Origin: Corbicula japonica
Lineage: Eukaryota; Mollusca; Bivalvia; Venerida; Cyrenidae
Assembly: GCA_038501625.1 (NCBI GenBank)
Contig: JAZAYU010000010.1
Location: 3,680,912-3,744,911, forward strand
Direction of reading: 5' to 3'
Length of the DNA stretch: 64,000 bases
The notes under the pieces are model-generated. The model was given only the letters and a program-made list of their open reading frames with translations. It had not been told where the DNA came from and ran no database searches. Positions 22,646 to 31,769 of this stretch are shown here, piece by piece (within the stretch, counting starts at the first letter, position 1; every line of letters begins with the position of its first letter). The position numbers and the translations under genes are program-made.

Positions 22646-23425
22646 GGTAAGGCCTTCCTAATGAATACCTTTATCCAGAAGAGTATCCAAGGGAGGTAAC
22701 TAAAGTAGTAAATTAGTGTAGATTTCTGTCATGCAAGAGGACCAGGGTTCAAATCCCACTGGAAGCTATTTTTTTGTAAGCCTAGAGCTTAAATAATTGG
22801 CATATTTCTTGTTTTCCTGTGTAATTCTGTCATTGAATATAAAAGTCTCATGATTTAATCTAAAATAAGCAAAATAATCAAGATTAAAGAGGTTTTCGCT
22901 ATCAGAATAGTGTTTATTCAAGTCATCAATTTGAAAATTTCAAAAACTGGACGGTAAACTTCTCTGAAATTTTGTTTAAATTTTGATTAAGGTATATAGT
23001 TAAAAAATGGTAAATTTTTGTATATTGCACCAATCAGGATTTTGCACAATTTTCATTAATTTAGTCTCGTGAAATATAAAAAAATGCATTTCTTAAATTT
23101 ATTTGGTCAAAAAATGTCATTTAAAGATAAATTCTGTATTTATATATTATATCTTAAATTGGTTTAGTAAAATATAACATATTTTGGATAAACTGTAAAA
23201 AATTAGGGTTGAATTTATCAATAACAAAAAAATTTGTCACTGATTAAAGAATTTGGATACTTTCGCGTTTTTTTCTCACTTTTTTAAATAAAAAAAGCTA
23301 AAAATCTCAAAAACTACACGGTGAAAATCATTAAAATTTTGCATACAAGTCAGTGGTATGAAGCAGTTGATGAAAATATAATCAGATGTTGGATTCTTAA
23401 TAGTGCCAGTTAGGAAGGCCTTACT
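22646..23425. mobile_element. TIR element with TTAA target
   Basis: The ends are GGTAAGGCCTTCCTAA and, in reverse complement, AGTAAGGCCTTCCTAAC. TTAA flanks both sides (22642-22645 and 23426-23429). It is 780 bp, very AT-rich inside and without a transposase. TTAA duplication fits piggyBac-type integration. A B-box-like CAGGGTTCAAATCCCACTGG lies inside near 22744. Confidence 0.65.
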
Positions 23426-23429
23426 TTAA

Positions 23430-25374
23430 AATGGATATATGAAAAAAAAAATTAAAAAAAGTGTTGTAAAACAAAAACAACTGTCAAATACTATACTTTC
23501 CTTCTAACCTTCGTACTTGCCATGTTCAGTCATAAATGTTCAATCTTTTAAGTGCAAGTAAATTGCGTAACCTAGAAATATCGGGGATATGTATGTTGCA
23601 TATGTGGTAAAGCTACTTTTTGGGTTACGGTCGTTGCATAATTTTGGAGTGACCTTACGTAGAGTTACGTAATTTCAAATTTAAACGTTTTTGAAGTAAG
23701 GTCAATTTAATTTTATAATGGTTTTAAAATAATACGGGAGGTTTTTAACTCGTAAGACTTAAATGCGTTGTCAGGATGACACCACTGGCTGTGAAATATG
23801 TACTGGTAAGCCCAGCCAGGAAACTTAACTCAGTAAAAAGTAGCGATCTTTTAGATGTTAAACTCTAAACCTTAATCTACAGTAAAAAGAAACAAAATTC
23901 TGTTTTGATGAATTATTATAATTGTTTAAACTATGTAAATCTAAGAACTATGTAAACATCAAAAGCTATGTATATTATCAGAACATATGTCAATATCAAT
24001 AAAATGAAAAGTTAACCAAACTTTTGAGTGTTTCTGGCTCAAAAATATATGTTACTTAAATACAAATCTAAGAAAGATAATAAGACCGTTAAAAGTAAGC
24101 AAGTTTAAGGCTCAGGAAGGCACAGTTGACCAACAAATAGCTCACAGGTCTACCAGTCAGGGTCTAACAACCGTAAGTTCCCATATAATGATATAGCCAG
24201 GAGTTTAAAACCAAAAGGTATTAAAAACCCAGTCTATAACATAGCAACAAAGTCTTTGTAGACAAGTGGTCCTATTTGATTATAAATAATTGCTAAAATG
24301 CCAATGTTCCGAAATTCTATAGTTAAATTATTTTACTTAATTAAATGCCAAAATTAAAGATATTTTTCTGCTGTAATGTAAATAAAACAATGATTTAGAC
24401 TTGATATCTACTGATTACTGATATTTATGTGTTGATATTAATTTTGAAAGTTCTGAAGTTTTCCTAAAGTACCTAATTTTTTATTTATTAATTTGAAAGA
24501 AGTTTAGAATTCTGATCTTAACAATTCAAAAAACAAAAGCCAGAATAATGAATTCTCAAAGAGTTCTGCAATTTATAGAACTAAGCTACAAGTGGTATCT
24601 TCCACTGAGCATAATAGTATCTTCCATTATTAACCAATCAAAATGCATAAAAATAGTATAACCCACAAAATAGGTTGCTTATGTTATACCAATATCTCTA
24701 AATAATATTAATCTACTTTTAAGTACTACAAATAACATAAAAAGAACATGTAACATATAAAATGCACAAATAAATGATAACTCTACATATTACAAAGTCT
24801 AAAAAGTAAGTCAACAAATAAGGAGTCTTGGGCCTTAATCTAAAAATAGCTTAATTTCAGCCTTAATCTTAAAATAGTCAAATGCTTATCAATAATGGAG
24901 GTTAACCTGTAAGGCCACCTGTCTTGACTTAAGCTCCCTATTTTAAAGCATACTCTAAAATGTTAATTAAATGAACATTAAAGACATTAAAAGTGCTTAA
25001 TTTAACTAAATTATGCCCTTAAAGAGTTTTAAGGTAAAAGAAGGTTCATACCTCTATAGACTATGTTAAGTTTAATTTATTATGTTAAGCCTTATCTTAA
25101 AATGGTTGCCAAGGTAATAAACACTGATTGAATATGATCAATAATCTGCAGTCATAATGACATTAAAGTTGAATCATTGAATAAATGGTCACAATATATA
25201 ACAAAATATTGCATAATCTGATGATGCTTAAAACTGACTTTACCACACATAGATAAAACATTATGAAAATACCATCATCTTGCGCGACTTTTATGGTACA
25301 CTTTTGACCTAATGGATATATCACTAAGCGATTTCAAATTGATAATTATCTGTATAACACTGACTTGCAATGAT
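23430..25374. other. No gene recognised
   Basis: Very AT-rich, dense in stop codons in all frames, with no recognisable element. Confidence 0.6.
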
Positions 25375-25590
25375 GCGGGGTTAAACTGGTGCTTACTCCA
25401 CCGCCATATGCACACCATCGTTTGGGATGGTCAAATTTGTACAGATTATTGGTATTGAGTTGCGCTCAACCAAATGCTAGGCGGCGTGGGCAGTAATATG
25501 CATTTCCATTACTACCCATGCACAGGCTCAATCAAACCGAGCCTGCAATATTTTCACATTTGTCGTGTTCGGTGGCTTTCAAAGGTCCCT
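25375..25590 (-). repeat. GCAGGCTCGGTTTGATTG repeat copy
   Basis: Reverse-oriented and one of the fullest copies: CCGCCATATGCACACCATCG, then GAGTTGCGCTCAACC, GGCGGCGTGGGCAGTAATAT, CAGGCTCAATCAAACCGAGC and TTTGTCGTGTTCGGTGGCTT in order. Confidence 0.85.
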
Positions 25591-25974
25591 TTTAATCTAT
25601 TTCAATATCATAGAAACGTTGTTTGTGCCGTGTGGCGGCTGTAAAATGTCTTCCGTACATTCAATCAGTGCTGTTCAATTACGTCCTTTAAATGTCGTTG
25701 AGCACGGTACTTATGTACCATGTTAATAGTACTTCTAAAATTACTTTTTTAAATATTTCGGCCAGTTTTGAGATGGGTGGTTTTAATTTCCTAACCAAAA
25801 TAGATTTGGATATTGTTAATCACCCCCGAGGATATACTTTCTGCTTTTTAAATTTTGCCTTTGGCGTTGTCTGTGATATGTAGGATTTATATTCTAAGAT
25901 CCCCTGTCAAAATTCTATTATGTTTAGTTTCGCCAATTGTTTTCTCGGTTAGGGCAAACCCATTCTTTAATCTG

Positions 25975-26245
25975 GGGACCATACTCCGCTACACATGGAA
26001 TGGTATTAATCTGAAAAAACCGCATTGACGGTTCCATGTCCACCGCCATATGCACACCATCGTTTGGGATAGTTAAAATTGTATTGTTTCGTATTGGTGT
26101 AAATATTGAGTTGCGCTCAACCCGGTGCAAGGCGGCGTGGGCAGTAGTATGCATTTCCATTACTGCCTATGAACAGGCTCAATCAAACCGAGCCTGCAAT
26201 ATTTTTCACATTTGCCGTGTTCGGTGGCTTTAAAATTTCCCTTTT
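25975..26245 (-). repeat. GCAGGCTCGGTTTGATTG repeat copy
   Basis: Same block order as the copy at 25375, in the same orientation about 600 bp downstream, extended at its 5' side by GGGGACCATACTCCGC. The 65- and 78-codon ORFs here are by-products. Confidence 0.85.
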
Positions 26246-26463
26246 CATATATTTGAGTAGTGTATTATACTACTGGCAGAGTACGTAATGTTGGCCGGTA
26301 CGTAAATATTCGGACACCTGATGAAAAGCGTTTTGTGACACTTATCCTTAATCCAGTATTATTTGTCTTTAACATGATGACGAATTTTGCATGATAGATC
26401 ATGTGTACCTATGACATAAGAAAGTGTTGAAACTTTGTTAGTTTTATTTAATGTGTTCAATTG

Positions 26464-26745
26464 ACCCTTAGGCCGGTAGTCCATAGTTCCGTGATGCGTG
26501 ATCCGTTTCTGTGTCCGCTTCCTCGTACGTGTCCGCGATTTTTCACTCACCAAAGATATCGTTGGGTATATTCCATACCTCCGTGTCCGTTTTCGTGTCC
26601 GCGACGTGTAACGGACACGGTAGTTTGGAATATACCCAACGATATTTTTGGTGAGTGAAAAAGCGCGGACACGGACGCGGACTTGGACACGGATCACGAA
26701 TGACGCATAACGGAACCATGGAATACCGGCCTTAGTGAACCTTAC
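26464..26745. repeat. Foldback MITE with ~120-bp arms
   Basis: CTTAGGCCGGTAGTCCAT at the left is mirrored by ATGGAATACCGGCCTTAG at the right. Inner blocks TTTTTCACTCACC and GATATCGTTGGGTATATTCC mirror GGAATATACCCAACGATAT and GGTGAGTGAAAAA. Repeated GTGTCCG/CGGACAC motifs fill the centre. The 65- and 112-codon ORFs across it are artefacts of the palindrome. Confidence 0.85.
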
Positions 26746-27296
26746 ATTTGTCGCTTTCAGCGTATGACGCCATTACCCCGCATGATGTCATTGTCATATA
26801 TTTGTATTTACAAGTAGTACAATAAAGAGTTATCTGTCAATCAATTATGTAATTATTTTTTCTGGTTTAGGGATTACCCATTTGAGCAGGGGAGCATATT
26901 CCCTTTATCATTGAATGGTATGAATCTGACCGAAATCAAGATTCCGTATAGCATCATTATGTACACCATCGTTTGAGATGGATCACAATTAGTACTATTT
27001 ACTGGTGTAAAACATTGAATTGCGCTCAATCCGCGATTAGACCACAGCTACCGTCCACTGACCAATCAGTGGCCAGTATTACCATTGTCTAAATCCCGTA
27101 GACAACTGTTTGGCGTTGTCTACGAAGGTTCGTGAAGCACGTGCTTCTCGTTTACTATCTCATATTAATAAGTGGAGAGCCGATATCTTAGTAGCATACT
27201 GAGCTATCGATACATGTTTGTGATAATTGTAAGAGTACGAAGCAGACGATTAAGCAAACAAAGTAAATAGATTTACAACGTGTATTTTGTTACATT

Positions 27297-28018
27297 TTAA
27301 GGGTCCACTTCACTCCTCCTTGCACGTTTATCGATAAAAAAATAAAATTATCAAAATCTCAATAATAGCAAAATGCCGTTCAATGAAACCTTGCCCAAAT
27401 TATCGTTACTAGTATATTTCATTTTACATACATAAAAAAACAGTTAGAACAGTAAAGAAAAACGGCCAGTCCTAAAAATTCCATAATTTTCTATTTGTAT
27501 CAATTCTCAAAAACGAAGCAATAACAAAACATTATTTTTAATTCCCACATAAAATGTAATGATACTGACAAAAATGATGTGTACTTAGTAAAGAACTTTC
27601 AACTCCGAAAAGAGAAATCAGGGTTTGATCACCCATTTACGGGACCTGGAAGGTACCATGAAATTGAAGGTCAAACACTTTTACTAATATCTCATAATTA
27701 TTATATATATAGTTTATACATGTAAGTCGCGAGGACACAAGATATTGTTGTCAGTATCATATTTCATTATGTGTGCATTTAAAATGATGTTTTGTGTTGT
27801 TTAGTGTTTGTGAACTTCTGCAAAAAATGTTTATGGAATGTTGAGTTCCCGCTATTTTCCTTACTGTTTTAACATGTCTTGTCATATGCAAAATAAAGAT
27901 ACATATAAGTAACATTCATTTGTGCAAAATTTTATTGAAAGGCATTTTGCCGTTATGAAATTTTGATAATTTTCTTTTTTATCGATGAACTTGCAAGGGT
28001 GGTGTAGCGGAGCCTTAG
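27297..28018. mobile_element. Inner inverted-repeat element within copy 1
   Basis: TAAGGGTCCACTTCACTCCT, TTGCACGTTTATCGATAAA and GCAAAATGCCGTTCAATGAA are mirrored by TTGAAAGGCATTTTGCCG, TTTATCGATGAACTTGCAAG and GGTGTAGCGGAGCCTTA. The same inner structure is present in the 55.3-kb copy at about 55608-56313, so it was already inside when the larger unit moved. Confidence 0.65.
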
Positions 28019-28555
28019 TACATGGTCACAAGATTGCAATACTAGTATTTAATATTAACAAGCTTTAAGTGTTAATTTTGTGTTATTATTGTTGTTGTTT
28101 TTATGTTGATGTTATTATTATTATCTTACGAAATTTCAAATTGATTGTTGAAAGGGCAAACTAATTCCTTTAACACACAAACATTTGATTTTTTTATGAA
28201 TGACAAAACATAACACTTAACTTTAAAACTACTCATGTTTTAAATATAATTAAATGACTGACCGGAATTCTTTCCATCCTGCGTTATTGCAATTGTTCGT
28301 CAGTGAAGTCTTCTACGTTGTTAAATCTTTTACTCGGTACAGACTCCAAAAAGTCTTCAGTTGGTAATTCGAAGCTGGGTTACAGTGACATCGTTTAAAT
28401 CACAAGTTGCGTTAAACTAAGTTTAACATGCGACTCCTTTTATATGCGAATAGTGAATGAAAGAAGTTTGTGTAACGGCTTGTAAAGTTTGGGCGATTCA
28501 TTGCTTTGTGCACGAGAATTTCGGGGTTTTTGCAGTCATGTGGTCTAAGTCGGAT

Positions 28556-28645
28556 AGACACCTCGTGGAGTGACCTATGAAAAATAGACGCTCGCTGCGC
28601 TCGCGTCTATTTTTCATAGATCACTCCACTCGTTGTCTATCCTAT
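28556..28645. repeat. Terminal hairpin of the 1.6-kb element
   Basis: GAGTGACCTATGAAAAATAG then ACGCTCGCTG pairs with CGCTCGCGTC then TATTTTTCATAGATCACTC, an almost perfect stem of about 40 bp with a GC-rich tip. It is conserved in the other copy at about 56845-56925. Confidence 0.85.
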
Positions 28646-28770
28646 ACCTAGTCGGCGTGAGTAGTCATATGCAATTCTGTAACTGTCAATAACTGTCAAA
28701 AACGGGTTCAATCAAACAGAGCCTTCAAAATGTTCTTATTTCTCGTTCTCGAGCCTGTCAAAATTCCTTT

Positions 28771-29273
28771 TACAATTATTTTAAAATGTACCGTTTGTGT
28801 AATTAAACCAAAAGGCGCAATATTTCGCTAATCAATGGCTAATACATTATTTTTTCTCACTGACTGGAGAATATAGTCTGCTATCAATTTTCTTCAAAAG
28901 AAATTCATCACTTTTCTATTATTTTTTACAGCAACGTGGTAACTGTTACATAATAGTTTTGATATTCACAGCCTTGACATGAAGAAGCTTTTAAGATGAA
29001 AAATGAAAAACTTGCAGTCTTGCGTACGATATGCAAGACAGGGGTTGTAAATATGTATTTCATGAAACAATTTATCTTTTTCTAGTGAAGAAAAAAGCAA
29101 ATAGAAATATTAAATTAACCGAGATTCAGGATAACTAATCGCCGTGAACTTGGCCGGACTTTTGCAACTTGATATAATACGAAAACGTTCGTTATAACTA
29201 CTTTGTCTAGCAATTTTAAGCTTTGTTACCAGCTAAACCTGTACTTGTTTATTGTTAAGAGAACCTGGGTTGA
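28771..29273. other. No gene recognised
   Basis: AT-rich spacer with no visible feature. Confidence 0.6.
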
Positions 29274-29343
29274 AGGTTATAAAGCTGAGCATGGAAACCA
29301 GTCTCAAATCTCAAGCATCTGATTGGCTGAAATGGCGACTGGA
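29274..29343. repeat. Half of the palindromic MITE
   Basis: Only the left arm is present (GGTTATAAAGCTGAGCATGG to GCTGAAATGGCGACTGG). The sequence switches to the SINE at the palindrome centre. Confidence 0.8.
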
Positions 29344-29580
29344 CACTGTTGGGGCAAGTGTGAGGTTGATGTACCCTAGAACCTGGTTTGAACCCCCAGT
29401 GCCATATTGTTTTTCCACTGACCGTTCCAAGGCGGTAACCCCTAGCGTTATCGATTTCGTTGTTTGTGGTGTCTAATTTGAAATTGATATTCTTATTAAA
29501 ATATGTTCCCTTTCTTTCTCTAAGTTTTCGCTGAGTGGGGAGGCTGTGTTGTCTGAGTATGGCGATTCCTGGTTCACCTT
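29344..29580 (+). repeat. SINE copy joined to a half MITE
   Basis: Shares GGGGCAAGTGTGAGGTTG, CCTGGTTTGAACCCCC, CACTGACCGTTCCAAGGCGG and GGAGGCTGTGTTGTCTGAGT with the copy at 61229-61480. CTGGTTTGAACCCCC is B-box-like and GCAAGTGTGAGG may be the A-box region, suggesting a tRNA-derived head. A 74-codon ORF across it is not a gene. Confidence 0.7.
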
Positions 29581-30272
29581 TTTTTGAAGTGTCATTGTAC
29601 TGTTCCTAAAATGGCCGAACCCTGTGATTTACACCTGTGTAAGTCGATTACTCATAGCCCAGTACTTTATAATAAGCGACTGTGTAAATTAAAAGATAAT
29701 TTTATTAAAATCATCATTCTCGGCATTTTGAATATAATTTATTCTCCATGTTGAGAAGTTATCACCTAGGGCTAATCATCACACTCTATACGTGAATCTA
29801 TTTACCACAACTTCAAACGTTTATCTTGTGCGCTATTGGATAATATCTTAAATAGCAAGCTTTGGTGTGTGTTTCCGTAATGTTAACGTATAAAGAACAA
29901 TTTTTGTTATACACTTGTAAGAACTCGACTGGCTGCTCTAACTAACCAATCATATTTGAAACGCATCTTGTTTATGACATCACGACAGCGTTGCCTACAT
30001 GGCACGAGCTGTTCCCCGCGCTGATTTCTTTGATCTGAGTTTGTTTCGACTTACTTCGTTATTTGGAAACATGGGATAAAAAGACAAAAGTTTGGACACT
30101 CATTATCATCTTATAACAAAAATAAAAAAAACACTTCATCACATGGGCGAAATATAAGAATTTTTTTTAATCAATATCTTTCATTCAATTGAGATTTGAC
30201 ATCAGAAATAAACTTGTTTAACATAATAAACATACCACTTCTGCTTCAGATTTTCAATAATTAAAAGAATAT
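29581..30272. other. No gene recognised
   Basis: AT-rich spacer with no visible feature. Confidence 0.6.
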
Positions 30273-30276
30273 TTAA

Positions 30277-30839
30277 AGGGAGATGTGCAGGGTCGAGCAG
30301 GTGTACTCGGTAAAATCGTAAACAGATCAATCTATGTAACACTTACGTGCACTTTTCACTAAACTACATTTCCAACCCTCAAGGAGGAAGTTTTCGGTTA
30401 ATTTTACCATTTTACCGGACCTGAAAACAATCCGCTGAAGAAATCGATTTACAAAAATACATTCTATATTTAGCGATCATGGGAATGTCACGTGGTCATA
30501 CAACAATTAAACAACAACAACTATGGTGTCTGATTCTGCGAGTACGTCGATAATCGGCATGGTACACCGAATGCGTATTTTGGTTGAAATGATCATGTGA
30601 CAATCCCAAAAACCACCGCGGCTTTACAGAGGAAATACAAAAATAGCTTACATATGCGCGTCGCATAGGATAGGAAACACCATTTCTATATCATAAAACT
30701 TAATCTATATCATTTCATAAATATTGGTTTGAAATATTTCGGGTGTAAATCAATATTTGAGCTTTAAATAATGATATTAAACTGATTAATAGCCCTTTTC
30801 AGAAAATCTGTTCCATTCATCAATCCTGCACATCTCCCT
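30277..30839. mobile_element. TIR element with TTAA target
   Basis: The ends are AGGGAGATGTGCAGG and its mirror CCTGCACATCTCCCT. TTAA flanks both sides (30273-30276 and 30840-30843). It is 563 bp with no transposase. The TTAA target is consistent with piggyBac-type mobilisation. Confidence 0.7.
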
Positions 30840-30843
30840 TTAA

Positions 30844-31454
30844 CGTGCATTTTGTGCTTGATTAACATAACTTAAAATCTATACAGAGAATTCAACAGCT
30901 ATTCAAATTACAACTACAGACAGATAAAAGAGCTACTAATCGATAACTCAAACGTAGATTGTATTGAAACGATCAATACCTCTAACATTTGGACTTAACT
31001 TTTAAATCATACGGAGTGATTACACGCTTTAAGTAAGTGACTGTTAAAATAATAATGATTATTAATACACATTCTTCTTCATCATTTTCTTCTTCTTCTT
31101 TTAAATGCTATTAGCGCCTTATGTTTTATGTGAGTGTGCTTTTGCATGTAATTTTGTGTTGGAGCTAATTCACCAAGATGTCATGTTTGTTCATATGAGA
31201 ACCTGGCGCAAGTGTAAGGTTGGTGCATCCTTAACCCTTGTTTAAACCCCTAGTATTGGGACGTGACAAAGTAACAGTCGGCTTTATTTCTTTCTTTATT
31301 TAAAATGGATGTAATTTGCAAACAATGATATAAAAGTAATTGTTTCTTATTTCTTTGCACCTTTAGACTTAATTATTTTCTTTTTTTTAACTGACCGTAT
31401 AAACGCGCTATATTCTCAGGATCTCTCTTTCTTTAATTGTTTGTGAGGTCAGTG
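30844..31454. other. Spacer with a SINE fragment
   Basis: At 31196-31262 a piece of the SINE family is visible (GAACCTGGCGCAAGTGTAAG, then GTTTAAACCCCTAGT). The rest shows nothing. Confidence 0.55.
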
Positions 31455-31587
31455 CCCAAGATCATAAAACTTAATCTGGAGATCAGTCTCAAATCTGATT
31501 GGCTGAAATGGCGACCAGTCGCCATTTCAGCCAATCAGATCCTTGAGATTTGAGACTGATCTCAAATCTTAGTATATGATCTTGAGC
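31455..31587. repeat. Palindromic MITE just upstream of the cGLR gene
   Basis: Mirror arms run from CCAAGATCATAAAAC to ATATGATCTTGAG around the centre GGCGACCAGTCGCC. It ends about 140 bp before the coding exon at 31730, probably in the 5' UTR intron or promoter region. Confidence 0.8.
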
Positions 31588-31689
31588 CGGGATTTTAACT
31601 TGATAATTAGATGAACTCATACTCTCTTTTCCCCTTTTACATTTTGCTGCGAGTGTATTTTATGGATGTCGCATTACTTAGTATACATG

Positions 31690-31704
31690 TATTCTTTATT
31701 CCAG
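31690..31704 (+). promoter_or_regulatory. Likely 3' splice site of a 5' UTR intron
   Basis: ATTCTTTATTCCAG|AAC is a good acceptor 25 nt before the start codon. The second copy has TTTCTGTTTTTAAG|AAC, also 25 nt before its ATG, so position and context are conserved. The upstream exon was not identified. Confidence 0.55.
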
Positions 31705-31712
31705 AACATACG

Positions 31713-31769
31713 ATGTTTCCAAAGAACAGATGGCTGTTCCAGGATATTATCCGCCTGTATCACTTATAG
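31713..31769 (+). promoter_or_regulatory. Short uORF overlapping the cGLR start
   Basis: ATG at 31713 (A at -3) opens an 18-residue frame that runs past the main ATG at 31730 and stops at TAG 31767-31769. If the mRNA includes this ATG, ribosomes that use it would miss the main start. The pseudogenised copy has no equivalent ATG between its acceptor and its start. Confidence 0.4.

Larger units (their letters stand above)
27044..28651. mobile_element. 1.6-kb hairpin-ended element, copy 1
   Basis: Begins GATTAGACCACAGCTACCGT and ends CTATCCTATACCTAG. A second copy with the same ends is at 55343-56932. TTAGACCACA near the start is mirrored by TGTGGTCTAA at about 28540, and a long GC-rich hairpin precedes the right end. 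Subterminal inverted repeats plus a 3' hairpin recall Helitron/Helentron-type non-autonomous elements, but the left end lacks TC, so this is only a suggestion. No ORF. Confidence 0.75.
26880..28770 (-). repeat. GCAGGCTCGGTTTGATTG repeat copy, split by an insertion
   Basis: The left part (26880-27043: GTACACCATCGTTTGAGATG, AATTGCGCTCAATCC) and the right part (28652-28770: TCGGCGTGAGTAGTCATATG, CAATCAAACAGAGCC) together follow the order of the intact copies at 25375 and 25975. The 1.6-kb element at 27044-28651 sits between them. Confidence 0.8.

Noticed and set aside
26359..26697. 112-codon ORF rich in RVR/TRK motifs
   Set aside because: It runs across a foldback MITE; the repeats come from CGGACAC motifs.
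27044..28651. Definite Helitron
   Set aside because: The end CTAG followed by T and the hairpin fit, but the left end lacks TC, the other copy ends CTTAG followed by G, and no Rep/Helicase relative is in the window.
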